Positions 25,721-34,416 of a DNA stretch of 64,000 nucleotides are shown one piece after another. Source of the DNA: Bacteroidia bacterium. Its GTDB lineage: Bacteria > Bacteroidota > Bacteroidia > Flavobacteriales > Schleiferiaceae. Under the pieces are notes generated by a model. It saw only the letters and a list, made by a program, of their open reading frames with translations, was not told where the DNA came from and searched no databases. The stretch is taken from positions 1 to 64,000 of the forward strand of contig JAUHWL010000011.1 in the NCBI GenBank assembly GCA_030424545.1. Direction: 5' to 3'. Numbering within the stretch: position 1 is the first letter of the stretch; every line of letters begins with the position of its first letter. The translations under genes were made by a program, and so were the position numbers.

Positions 25721-27241
25721 CTATTTCACTAGTAGTTTTTGCGTTTGTTCCGTATTTTTTGTGCGAACAGTTATGGTGTACATTCCAGATGGAATTTCAT
25801 TCAAATCTAATTTAAATTTAGAATCATAAAATTCTTTTGAAAACACCACTTGTCCGGTTAAATTAGAGATTAATATTGTTGCGTTTTTTTCAAAACCATT
25901 CAGTTCAACAACAAGAATATCTGTGGCTGGGTTTGGGTAATACGCAAACTCATTTACTCCATTTTCATCAATGCCTATACCCGTTACTGTGTAGCAGGCA
26001 GATGTATCAGAGCAATTATTATCAGTTACGATTACACCATAAGTGCCATTTGCTGTAGGAAAGAAAGATTGATTTGTTGCTCCTGGAATGATGGTTTTTG
26101 TATCACAATCAAACCATTGATATGTAGCTCCCGTTGCCCAAGAGGTTAGGGTAGTGCCATTTTGAAGTACGGTTGTATCAATAGCGTTGATGGTTAATGT
26201 AATGATTAAAACCGAATCGCAGCCAACTGCATTAACAAGTATATCGGTATATGTGCCAGAAGTAGTCCAGGTGTGATTACCACTAGGCGATTTATAGCTA
26301 TTACAAGCTGTTGCCGTTAAGGTTCCTGTATTGCTGCTTTCTATGGTTAAGTTGATGGTTAATATTGAGTCGCACCCCAAAGGAGAAACAATCGTATCAA
26401 TATAAGTGCCGTTTGTGGTCCAAGTGTAGTTTCCGCTTGGCGATGTATAGCTATCGCATGCCGTTACAGATGTAGTGCCAGAACCTCCGGTAGGTGTTGA
26501 AAGCGATTTACCAGTTACCCAGTTTGAAGAACTCCCACTTAAGTTAAAATTCTGTAATGTTCCGGTCGTATTGTTTCCAGAAAAATCGGTAAGTGTTGTT
26601 AATCCGGTATTGCTTCCACCAGCTGTTCCTTGATTAAACTTGTAATATGCTTGTAGGCCTGTAGTTCCTCCGCAAAATTCACCGTTCATAGAAGCGGCAA
26701 TTTGCGCTTGTGACCTTACGACATCCCAAATACGAACTTCATCTATTTTGCCAGGAAAATTACGCCCAGTGGTAGACCAACCACCAATAACACAACTATT
26801 TGCATTACCTACAAGATTACTGCTATAGTTAATGGAGTCTATGCGTACACCGTTTTTGTACAATCTCACTTTTACGCCATCATACGTTGCTGCAACATGT
26901 TGCCAAGTATTTAAACTCAAGGCACCAGAAGTAGTTGTTAATTCATTCCAGGTAGTACCATTGCCAAAAGCAAAATTTAATTTTCCATTATCTCCAGCTC
27001 TAAACATGTAGCCGCCATGGTTGTTTTGTTCTTTTACAACAATATCACCTTCCCATACATTTGTTCTCCAGCTGGTAGGGTAAATCCAAGCTTCTATCGT
27101 TAAAGAAGTTCCTAATAGCTGCAAATTTGCAGGATTTCCTAGGTCAACTTTATCATCAATTCCATCAAAGCTTAAAGCATTTTGGGCATTGCCAATTAAC
27201 GTGAAAATTGCGGTAAAGAGTAGATAAATAATTTTATTCAT
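25721..27241 (-). CDS. LamG-domain T9SS surface protein
   Basis: The 506-aa protein has a signal peptide (MNKIIYLLFTAIFTLIGNAQ). A concanavalin/LamG domain at ~20-200 follows (ALSFDGIDDKVDLGN, SLTIEAWIYPTSW, HVAATYDGVKVRLYKNG, KIDEVRIWD). Then come two near-identical ~55-aa repeats (SYTSPSGNYTWTTNGTY..CDSILTINL and SYKSPSGNHTWTTSGTY..CDSVLIITL), an Ig-like segment, and a C-terminal type A sorting domain (FAYYPNPATDILVVEL ... SGMYTITVRTKNTEQTQKLLVK). This is a typical secreted adhesin or glycan-binding protein of gliding Bacteroidota. Confidence 0.85.
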   Translation of the reverse strand: MNKIIYLLFTAIFTLIGNAQNALSFDGIDDKVDLGNPANLQLLGTSLTIEAWIYPTSWRTNVWEGDIVVKEQNNHGGYMFRAGDNGKLNFAFGNGTTWNELTTTSGALSLNTWQHVAATYDGVKVRLYKNGVRIDSINYSSNLVGNANSCVIGGWSTTGRNFPGKIDEVRIWDVVRSQAQIAASMNGEFCGGTTGLQAYYKFNQGTAGGSNTGLTTLTDFSGNNTTGTLQNFNLSGSSSNWVTGKSLSTPTGGSGTTSVTACDSYTSPSGNYTWTTNGTYIDTIVSPLGCDSILTINLTIESSNTGTLTATACNSYKSPSGNHTWTTSGTYTDILVNAVGCDSVLIITLTINAIDTTVLQNGTTLTSWATGATYQWFDCDTKTIIPGATNQSFFPTANGTYGVIVTDNNCSDTSACYTVTGIGIDENGVNEFAYYPNPATDILVVELNGFEKNATILISNLTGQVVFSKEFYDSKFKLDLNEIPSGMYTITVRTKNTEQTQKLLVK

Positions 27242-27325
27242 GAGATGAGCTTTTAATTGGATTAGGCTTTAAAATTAGTAAAATTTAAGAGTGTATTTAT
27301 CATGTATTATAGCAAACGTAGATTG

Positions 27326-27333
27326 TAGATTTG
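27326..27333 (+). promoter_or_regulatory. -7 box upstream of apt
   Basis: TAGATTTG matches TAnnTTTG and lies 16 nt before the apt start. A matching -33 TTTG is not clear. Confidence 0.4.
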
Positions 27334-27349
27334 GTAAAATTTTTTTGTT

Positions 27350-27853
27350 ATGAGTTTGTTGAAAAAATATGTGTTAGAAATTCCAAATTTTCCGAAAGAA
27401 GGGATAATGTTTCGGGACATTTCGCCCGTTATTAAAGATCACTTTTCTAGTTTAATACAAGAATTAGATGCATTAATACATCCGGATGTTTTTAAAGATG
27501 TGCAGTACATTGCCGGTATAGAATCTAGAGGTTTTGCTATTGCTGCAGCACTTGCCCATAAAAGAAATCTAGGTTTTATACCCATCAGAAAAAAAGGCAA
27601 ATTACCAGGCAAAGTTGCCCAAGTGAAGTATGATTTAGAGTATGGTAGCGATGCTTTAGAAATGCATTACGGCAGCGGAAAAATAATAGTAGTAGATGAT
27701 GTTTTGGCTACAGGAGGCACGTTAACAGCAGCCGCACAACTTTGTGAGCAAACAGGTTTTACCATTGCTTCTATACTTTGCGTTCTTAACCTTCATGATC
27801 TCAATAATTTTTCATACAAAAATGTTCCGTTTTATAGTTTATTAACCTATTAA
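27350..27853 (+). CDS. apt: Adenine phosphoribosyltransferase
   Basis: The 167-aa enzyme converts adenine and PRPP to AMP. Diagnostic blocks are IPNFPKEGIMFRDISP, AGIESRGFAIAAALA, RKKGKLPG and the PRPP loop VVDDVLATGGTLTAA. Full length. The next gene, a nucleosidase that would release adenine from methylthioadenosine or adenosylhomocysteine, starts 5 nt downstream, so adenine production and reuse are coupled in one operon. Confidence 0.95.
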   Translation: MSLLKKYVLEIPNFPKEGIMFRDISPVIKDHFSSLIQELDALIHPDVFKDVQYIAGIESRGFAIAAALAHKRNLGFIPIRKKGKLPGKVAQVKYDLEYGSDALEMHYGSGKIIVVDDVLATGGTLTAAAQLCEQTGFTIASILCVLNLHDLNNFSYKNVPFYSLLTY

Positions 27854-27858
27854 TACCC

Positions 27859-28467
27859 ATGAAAAAATTTAATATATCTGATGTGCTTGTTGTAATGGCA
27901 TTAAAAGATGAAGGTGGAGCAGCACTGGAGAAAATGGGCGCGCAAGTAGTTTATACGGGGTTAGGTAAAATTAATGCAACTTATTTTTTATCAAAAGCAA
28001 TTCAAAAATATCAACCTAAGCTTGTGGTAAATTTTGGAACAGCAGGCAGCAAATTGTTTAAGCAAGGAGAGTTTGTAGCAGCCACACGTTTCTTGCAAAG
28101 AGATATGGATGTTGTTGCTTTGGGATTTAAAAAATACCAAACGCCTTTTGAAAACACCCCGATATATATAGAATTTAATCGTGTGTTTGAAAATTTACCA
28201 CACGGTACAGTTGGCACAGGAGATAGCTTTGAAACAAATCATAACCATGATCGGGGAGAAGTTGTAGATATGGAAGCATATGCTCTAGCAAAAGTGTGCA
28301 AGTTTGAGCAAGTAGAGTTTTGTTGCGTAAAGTTTATTAGTGATGGAGCCGATAATAATGCAATTACAGATTGGCAAGAAAGCGTTAAACAAGCCAATGA
28401 ACGTTTTACAACAATTTTTAAAAGCATAGTACAAGAAACACAAAAAGACCTAAAAAGGTCTTTTTGA
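27859..28467 (+). CDS. MTA/SAH nucleosidase-like protein (PNP/UDP phosphorylase superfamily)
   Basis: The 202-aa protein has the superfamily blocks: VVMALKDEGGA at the N-terminus, VNFGTAGS for the phosphate/ribose loop, VDMEAYALAKVC with the substrate Glu, and FISDGADNNA with the catalytic Asp. It is shorter than E. coli MtnN (~232 aa) and ends inside a terminator hairpin. Together with apt it would recover adenine from SAM by-products, which fits the window's metK/metH/metF content. The substrate range cannot be read from the sequence. Confidence 0.8.
   Translation: MKKFNISDVLVVMALKDEGGAALEKMGAQVVYTGLGKINATYFLSKAIQKYQPKLVVNFGTAGSKLFKQGEFVAATRFLQRDMDVVALGFKKYQTPFENTPIYIEFNRVFENLPHGTVGTGDSFETNHNHDRGEVVDMEAYALAKVCKFEQVEFCCVKFISDGADNNAITDWQESVKQANERFTTIFKSIVQETQKDLKRSF
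28441..28466 (+). terminator. Terminator overlapping the nucleosidase stop codon
   Basis: CAAAAAGACCT (28441-28451) pairs with AGGTCTTTTTG (28456-28466). The stem encodes the last codons of the nucleosidase, so gene end and terminator are merged. Confidence 0.75.
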
Positions 28468-28657
28468 TTACGTCACCATTTGTTGTAAACGGTAGTTGAT
28501 TGGTCGATCAGTTGCGCATTTTTTATACGGTGACTAGATGTATTGGTTTGATGTGGGTTCAAATTTCAGTTTTTAGCTTTTAGAATATTGTACTGTTGTT
28601 GCATAGATGTTACATTTTGTTACATCATATTTTTATAAAGTAACATCCAAATCAAAA

Positions 28658-28690
28658 AAAAAAGGAGCCACTAGGCTCCTTTTTTTTTAT
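28658..28690. terminator. Bidirectional terminator
   Basis: AGGAGCC (28663-28669) pairs with GGCTCCT (28674-28680), loop ACTA, flanked by an A-run on the left and a T-run on the right. It serves the minus-strand barrel gene and could stop read-through from apt. The rest of 28468-28703 shows no gene. Confidence 0.85.
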
Positions 28691-28703
28691 GCTTTATCGA
28701 GGT

Positions 28704-29303
28704 TTAAAAAACAGATACTTTAAACCCTGCATTTATTCCAACGTATTGATAATCATAATCAACCTTGCCATTTGTATGGATATTGTACCTAACACCAATC
28801 ATAAGGTCTGTGCTCATGTTTATCGGAATATCAATGCCTATTTGTGGAGTAACAGCAAAACTCCAAGGTTTATAGGTTAATGCTATAAGCCCAATTTCTG
28901 CTCTTTGTTCAGAATAAGACGTTCCTACACTTAAACCAACCCAAGGGTTTATTTTACCAGATTCGCTTAAATAATAGTGTGCGTTTGCCTGAAAGGTATA
29001 GATGTTTAAATACCGGAATTGATTTCCAAAAACAACAATAGAACCGTCTGTACTAGAGGCATATTGATTGTTTTTCTGCTCATAAAATGTATGCCAAGCA
29101 ACATTAAAACCAACTGAGAATTTTTCAGACATAGCCCATCGGTTGTCAATCCCAATACCACGCCAAGAGGCCTGGCTAATGTATTTTTCGCTAAAAGTAC
29201 CTGTGGGTATACTTACATCATACGTAAGCCTCCAGCTATAATCTTGTGCCATTGCAGATAAACTAAAAAAGGCTAATCCTGCTATTAATGCTAATTTTTT
29301 CAT
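28704..29303 (-). CDS. Outer-membrane beta-barrel protein
   Basis: The 199-aa protein has a signal peptide (MKKLALIAGLAFFSLSAMAQ) and alternating strands ending in aromatic residues, closing with YQYVGINAGFKVSVF, whose C-terminal Phe is the usual barrel signal. It resembles OMP_b-brl small porin-like proteins with about eight strands. It begins 2 nt after the DUF4136 lipoprotein, so they are co-transcribed. Role unknown. Confidence 0.75.
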   Translation of the reverse strand: MKKLALIAGLAFFSLSAMAQDYSWRLTYDVSIPTGTFSEKYISQASWRGIGIDNRWAMSEKFSVGFNVAWHTFYEQKNNQYASSTDGSIVVFGNQFRYLNIYTFQANAHYYLSESGKINPWVGLSVGTSYSEQRAEIGLIALTYKPWSFAVTPQIGIDIPINMSTDLMIGVRYNIHTNGKVDYDYQYVGINAGFKVSVF

Positions 29304-29305
29304 GT

Positions 29306-29941
29306 TTAGTTTCTGTTTAAATATGGAGATTGAAGGAACATTTGGCTAATGGCTTTGTCACCTCTATTCTGAATGCTTGAGTTGGTGCCTTCAAAAAGTC
29401 CTTCTCCTGCACCTTGCCATAGAAATGGAATTACTTTATTCGTAGAATCAAGTTCTGCAGTGTTAATTATTTCAACAAGCAAAGAACCTGTACGATAATT
29501 ACTTACAGTAGTTGGAGGGTAATAGCAGCATCCGCCCCAGCCCCAACCGTACCAGCCGCCCCAGCCGCCCCACCAAGTGGTAACGTAATTGTTTGAGCGT
29601 GCACGACTTACTAAAACGATAAAGTCTGAATTTAAGGCTTTTGCTGTATCTGTTTCTCTAGTAAAACCATAACTGTTCATTTGCAATGCTACTTGTCCTA
29701 AAATATGTGCAGGGCTTGTAATTGGGCTAGGATCACTATCAGGATCAGATAAATCCATTACCGTATCGGGCATAAAATAAACATTCTTGGTTTTGTCATC
29801 CCAATCAAAGTTTAAATCAATTTGTTGTGTATAAACGGCATCGTAATCTTCAATATATTCTGGACCTCCTGGATAACATGCGGCCATGCTAAAACTCAAT
29901 ACAAAAATGTAAAGAGAGGTTTTAAAGAAAGAATGTTTCAT
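29306..29941 (-). CDS. DUF4136 lipoprotein
   Basis: The 211-aa protein has a lipobox (SMAACYPG, Cys ~22) and the DUF4136 pattern: FDWDDKTKNVYFMPDTV at the start, then LGQVALQMNSYGF and DFIVLVSRARSNN, a WGGWGGWYGWGWGG-rich linker, VSNYRTGSLLVEII and ALWQG-like FLWQGAGEGLF. DUF4136 lipoproteins are envelope proteins of unknown function in Gram-negative bacteria. Confidence 0.8.
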   Translation of the reverse strand: MKHSFFKTSLYIFVLSFSMAACYPGGPEYIEDYDAVYTQQIDLNFDWDDKTKNVYFMPDTVMDLSDPDSDPSPITSPAHILGQVALQMNSYGFTRETDTAKALNSDFIVLVSRARSNNYVTTWWGGWGGWYGWGWGGCCYYPPTTVSNYRTGSLLVEIINTAELDSTNKVIPFLWQGAGEGLFEGTNSSIQNRGDKAISQMFLQSPYLNRN

Positions 29942-29980
29942 AAATTATATTATTTAATAGTAGGTTACAAATCTAACAGA

Positions 29981-31264
29981 TTAAGCTAAATCAAATGATT
30001 TTTTTACGTCTTCGATTCTATCTAATTTCTCCCAAGTAAAGAGTTCTAACTCTAAGGTTTTTTCTTCGCCTGTTCCGTTTACAAATGTTTTAGTAACGGT
30101 TTCGTTTTTACGCCCCATGTGGCCGTATGCGGCAGATGGCGAGTAAATTGGGTTGCGCAGTTTTAAGTTTTTCTCAATCAATCCAGGGCGTAAATCAAAC
30201 AGTTCTTTAATTTTTGAGGCTATTTGGCCATCGGTTAAATCTACATTTGATGATCCGTACGTATCAACAAAAACGCCCATAGGTTCTACCACGCCAATGG
30301 CGTAAGAAACTTGTACTAAAATTTGATCGGCAACACCAGCAGCTACCACATTTTTTGCAATATGGCGTGCAGCGTATGCGGCAGAACGGTCAACTTTACT
30401 TGGGTCTTTTCCGCTGAAAGCACCGCCACCGTGGGCGCCTTTTCCCCCGTAAGTGTCTACAATAATTTTACGACCTGTTAAGCCAGAATCGCCATGCGGC
30501 CCGCCAATAACAAACTTGCCCGTTGGGTTGATGTGGTATTTAATATCATCGCCAAAAAGTGCTTGTAGCTCGGCAGATAATCCTGCTTTTACGCGCGGAA
30601 TTAAAATCTCAATAATGTCTTTTCTAATCTTCGCCAACATTTCGTTATCGGCTTCGCTTTGCGATTTTCCTTCGGCTTTCACAAAATCATCGTGCTGCGT
30701 AGAAACCACAATCGAATCGATGCGCAATGGTTTGTGATCATCGCTGTACTCAATGGTTACTTGCGATTTTGCATCTGGACGTAAATAGCCTATTTCGCTG
30801 CCATCTCTGCGCATAGCCGCCAATTCCATTAATATTTTGTGGCTCAAATCAAGCGCCAAGGGCATGTAGTTTTCAGTTTCGTTGGTGGCAAAACCAAACA
30901 TCATTCCTTGGTCTCCCGCACCTTGTTCTTCCAAATTTCCACGGTCTACACCTTGGTTAATTTCTTTGCTTTGTTCGTGTATGGCAGAGAAAATTCCGCA
31001 AGAATTTCCTTCAAACATATACTCGCTTTTTGTATAACCAATCTTGTTAATTACGTTTCTAGTAATTTGCTGTAAATCTATGTAAGTGTTAGATTTCACT
31101 TCGCCTGCTAGTACAACTTGGCCCGTGGTTACCAGCGTTTCGCAGGCTACTTTGCTTTGCGGATCAAATGCTAAAAAGTGGTCTAATACAGCATCAGAAA
31201 TCTGGTCTGCAACTTTGTCTGGATGCCCTTCTGAAACAGACTCTGAGGTGAATAAATACGCCAT
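29981..31264 (-). CDS. metK: S-adenosylmethionine synthetase
   Basis: The 427-aa enzyme makes SAM from methionine and ATP. Blocks present are [13 protein letters not shown] (catalytic His), [36 protein letters not shown] and [19 protein letters not shown]. It is slightly longer than E. coli MetK, as in other Bacteroidota. I see no riboswitch in the 183-bp upstream gap; the only structure is a hairpin at ~31319-31344 that would act on the plus strand. Confidence 0.97.
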   Translation of the reverse strand: MAYLFTSESVSEGHPDKVADQISDAVLDHFLAFDPQSKVACETLVTTGQVVLAGEVKSNTYIDLQQITRNVINKIGYTKSEYMFEGNSCGIFSAIHEQSKEINQGVDRGNLEEQGAGDQGMMFGFATNETENYMPLALDLSHKILMELAAMRRDGSEIGYLRPDAKSQVTIEYSDDHKPLRIDSIVVSTQHDDFVKAEGKSQSEADNEMLAKIRKDIIEILIPRVKAGLSAELQALFGDDIKYHINPTGKFVIGGPHGDSGLTGRKIIVDTYGGKGAHGGGAFSGKDPSKVDRSAAYAARHIAKNVVAAGVADQILVQVSYAIGVVEPMGVFVDTYGSSNVDLTDGQIASKIKELFDLRPGLIEKNLKLRNPIYSPSAAYGHMGRKNETVTKTFVNGTGEEKTLELELFTWEKLDRIEDVKKSFDLA

Positions 31265-31447
31265 TATTAAATTGTTTTTTCAATTAAAAATAGCAGAAAA
31301 AGGTGGTTGATTGAACTTGCTAAGGGCAGCATTCTGCTTTAGCATTTTTTTAAGTGGTTGCAATCAGTCAAATTTTTCCACGAATGGCGGCAAATGTAAA
31401 AAATTAGGTGGTTTTTACAAGTGCTACTTTTTAATGATTTTGAATTT

Positions 31448-33874
31448 TTAAAATTTGTATCGATATCCAAATCTAATTACTTGAGTTTCGTAATAATCTG
31501 CGCTAGAATATTTAAATCCGTTGCCAATAATTTCTTTCAGAACGATCATTGTGTTTAATAAATCTGTGGCATTGGCAAAAAGTTCTCCTTTTCCTTTTTG
31601 AATTGATATTTTTATGCCGAAATCTAATGTAAACCGTGCGCCAATCTCACCTTGCGGAATAATATCTTTTGCATAATAAACTGCCGAAACTTGCATTTCT
31701 ACTTCTTTTTTAAGCTTAAATAGTAAATTTAATTTTGCGTTGCCCGAGTAAAGTTGTTGCCTGGGCATCGAAAACGGATGCGGCATGGGGTATAAATTCT
31801 CAACCGTAAAAGAATCTATTTGATTATAGTAAATGGTGGCGTTTACATTGTAACTAAACCAATCTGTGGCTTTTTGCGAATACAACATTTCTACACCCGT
31901 ATTGTAACTCAAGCCCGCATTTTGGTAAATGGCGTAAACCAAATTACTGCCCGGAACGGTGGTTGCAATTCGTGTTATTGTACCATCAACGATGCGCCTA
32001 AAAAGTGCTCCGTAGAAATAGCCATTTTCCCAACTTGTTTTGTAGCCAAGCTCAACCGAATTGGTAAACTGTGGTTTTAAGGCAGGGTTTCCAACCTTGA
32101 TAATTTCGGCATCATCATACTTTGGGAAGATGCGAATATCTACCTCGTTTGGCCTATCAACCCTACGATTATAAAAAAACGAAAGCTTGTTCATTTCATT
32201 CATTTTATAAGCTAGTCTAATGCTTGGAAAGGGCTGTGTATAGCTGTAGCCATCGCTTTTATAAGTTGGGTGATTAGGATTTACGTCATAATTTAGATTT
32301 ACATATTCCATACGCAAGCCAATTTCAGCTTCGTATTTAGGGCCTTCTATAATGTAATTTCCGTAAACGGCTGGAATAATTTCATTGTAGTTCGCCCATC
32401 CTCCTGCTGCACTATCTATTGGAGAGTTTACACCAGGAAAGAAATGCATGTTAGTGGGTATGCTGCGGTGGCGAAATTTAAAACCGGCTTCTACACGTCC
32501 AAATTTTAAAGGTTTTGTATAGTCGAGGTTAAAATCGGCAACGTGTTCATCACTCAAAAGCTTAAAGGAATCTTTGCTTGTAAAGTCATTGCGATTGTTC
32601 TCGAAAAAATATTGTTCGTCTTCGCGATGAAACGTGTACGTGAATCCAGCGTTTAAAAAATGCCCCGGCTGTTTAAACTTATGCAAGTAATTTGCTGTAG
32701 CTGCAATTGTGGTTTTTAGTTCGTCTTCTAAAAACGTCCACATCCGGTAACGAACAGAATAATCTTCATTAAAAAAAGGTTGCTCACCGTGATCTATTAT
32801 TTTCTCTCTGCCCCAAAGCGCAGAAATAGTGAGCATATTATTGTTGTTAAAATTCCAATCTAATCCAGTTTTTATGGTAGAAAAACCGGTGTTTCTGTTT
32901 CGTCTTAATTGTTGGTTGATGATGGTTCCATCTTCATAAGTTCGTGTTACAAACTCGTTTTTGTATAGTGTTTCGGTGTATAAATAATCACCTTGAAAAA
33001 AGAAATTGATTTTGTTTTTGTGATAATTTAAAGATAGAGAAGGGTTGATTTTTGGCGTGAATTGGTACTGTGAAGAAACAGTTGGAAGGTTTTCTTTTTT
33101 AATCCACAATGCGCCAAGGCCTCCCGCCAATCCAGCCTTTCCTGTAAATCCATTTTGCGATTCTTTCTTGTAAATAATATTTATTATGCCGGCACTGCCA
33201 TTGCCATCATATTTTGCTGATGGGTTATTAATAATATCTATTCTTTCAATCGCAGAAGCAGGAAGATTATCTAGCCCTTCCTGATTTCCAAAACCTGTCA
33301 GTGCGGTTTGTTTGCCATCAATCAAAACAGTAACGCGATTATTTCCGCGCAGTTGAACTTGGCCATCTTGCACCGTTACGCCTGGTAAATTTTGCATGGC
33401 CTGCAGCACAGAACCGCCTTCTTGGCTCACATTGTCTTCCAGTTTAAAACTCTTTTTGTCCATCTTGGCATCCACGGCATTTTGATTTGCCACTACCGTA
33501 ACTTCATTTAACGTTTGCGAATCTTCTTCTAAAAAGATGCTGCCAACATCTAAATAATTAGAAAGCGTGCCAATAAAAAGTGTCTGCTTTTTTGTGCGGT
33601 AGCCGATGAAAGAAAGTTCCAAATAGTGCTTGCCAGAGGGCACATCTACCAATGTAAAACGGCCTTCATCGTTGGTAGCCGTTCCACTTACAAAAGCAGA
33701 ATCCTTCGTAGTTTTGAGCAAAATGTTAACGTAGGGCAGGGCAGATTGGTCCGTCTGATTTAACACTATTCCTGAAACCGTAACCTTGGTTTGCGCTTGA
33801 ATTTGGATAAAATTGAGCAGAAAAAATGCAGCTAAAAGCGTGACTTTAAGCTGCAGGGTTTTATAAGTTGACAT
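31448..33874 (-). CDS. TonB-dependent receptor-like outer-membrane protein (OMP_b-brl class)
   Basis: I take the ATG at 33874; two upstream TTG codons extend the frame. The ~808-aa protein has a signal peptide (LLAAFFLLNFIQIQAQ), a CarboxypepD_reg-like N-terminal domain (VSGIVLNQTDQSALPYVNI ... FIGYRTKKQTLFI), a plug (VLQAMQNLPGVTVQDGQVQLRGN, RIDIINNPSAKYDGNGSAGIINI) and a 22-strand-type barrel ending QVIRFGYRYKF. No obvious TonB box is visible. It follows the PepSY-like gene directly, and an RR/HK pair precedes that, suggesting regulated expression. The transported ligand is unknown. Confidence 0.88.
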   Translation of the reverse strand: MSTYKTLQLKVTLLAAFFLLNFIQIQAQTKVTVSGIVLNQTDQSALPYVNILLKTTKDSAFVSGTATNDEGRFTLVDVPSGKHYLELSFIGYRTKKQTLFIGTLSNYLDVGSIFLEEDSQTLNEVTVVANQNAVDAKMDKKSFKLEDNVSQEGGSVLQAMQNLPGVTVQDGQVQLRGNNRVTVLIDGKQTALTGFGNQEGLDNLPASAIERIDIINNPSAKYDGNGSAGIINIIYKKESQNGFTGKAGLAGGLGALWIKKENLPTVSSQYQFTPKINPSLSLNYHKNKINFFFQGDYLYTETLYKNEFVTRTYEDGTIINQQLRRNRNTGFSTIKTGLDWNFNNNNMLTISALWGREKIIDHGEQPFFNEDYSVRYRMWTFLEDELKTTIAATANYLHKFKQPGHFLNAGFTYTFHREDEQYFFENNRNDFTSKDSFKLLSDEHVADFNLDYTKPLKFGRVEAGFKFRHRSIPTNMHFFPGVNSPIDSAAGGWANYNEIIPAVYGNYIIEGPKYEAEIGLRMEYVNLNYDVNPNHPTYKSDGYSYTQPFPSIRLAYKMNEMNKLSFFYNRRVDRPNEVDIRIFPKYDDAEIIKVGNPALKPQFTNSVELGYKTSWENGYFYGALFRRIVDGTITRIATTVPGSNLVYAIYQNAGLSYNTGVEMLYSQKATDWFSYNVNATIYYNQIDSFTVENLYPMPHPFSMPRQQLYSGNAKLNLLFKLKKEVEMQVSAVYYAKDIIPQGEIGARFTLDFGIKISIQKGKGELFANATDLLNTMIVLKEIIGNGFKYSSADYYETQVIRFGYRYKF

Positions 33875-33880
33875 CAACAA

Positions 33881-34348
33881 TTAATCGTTGTCTTCGTCCT
33901 CACTCTCTGCGGTGCTCAACTCTTTTTTAACAACTTTTCCGCTGGCGTCTATCAGAACTTCCATTTCTACTTTGCCTTTTTCTAGCTCAAATTCGTAAAA
34001 AGTGCCTTCTGCATTTTCTACCAACTCAGACTCATCAATTTTAAAACTGGCAAAAACTTTATCCAGCGTTTTTTTAACAGCAGCAGGGATGTCGCCTTTT
34101 TTTATTTCGTGCTCGGTTTCTAACCACTTGCCATCATTGTTAAAACTGGCCGAATATTCAGTCTTACTATTTTTAAATTCGGCTTCCCATTCGGTGTCGC
34201 TTTCTTGTTCCCATTCTACTTTTTCTGCTTTAGGGAATTTTTTAGCAAACGAAGTTTTTACTGATTCTGGTGGAGTTGCTTCTTTTTCTTGTGCGCAGGC
34301 AAAAGTTGTAAAACAAATGGCTGCAATAATTACTGCTGAATTTTTCAT
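33881..34348 (-). CDS. PepSY-like periplasmic protein
   Basis: The 155-aa protein has a signal peptide (MKNSAVIIAAICFTTFACAQ) and two PepSY-like repeats (FAKKFPKAEKVEWEQESDTEWEAEF..KTEYSASFNNDGKWLETE and AVKKTLDKVFASFKIDESELVE..GTFYEFELEKGKVEMEVLIDASGKVV). The C-terminus is very acidic (STAESEDEDND), which could bind cations. It lies between a sensor kinase and an outer-membrane receptor, all on one strand. Confidence 0.8.
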   Translation of the reverse strand: MKNSAVIIAAICFTTFACAQEKEATPPESVKTSFAKKFPKAEKVEWEQESDTEWEAEFKNSKTEYSASFNNDGKWLETEHEIKKGDIPAAVKKTLDKVFASFKIDESELVENAEGTFYEFELEKGKVEMEVLIDASGKVVKKELSTAESEDEDND

Positions 34349-34416
34349 GAACTAAAGATTTTACTTTTTTAAATATTGTTCAAAGTTGCAAACCAATTTA
34401 GAAGACATTTAGAATT

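Noticed and set aside
31265-31447. SAM riboswitch upstream of metK
   Set aside because: No S-box, SAM-II or other recognisable SAM aptamer core; only a simple hairpin near 31319-31344.
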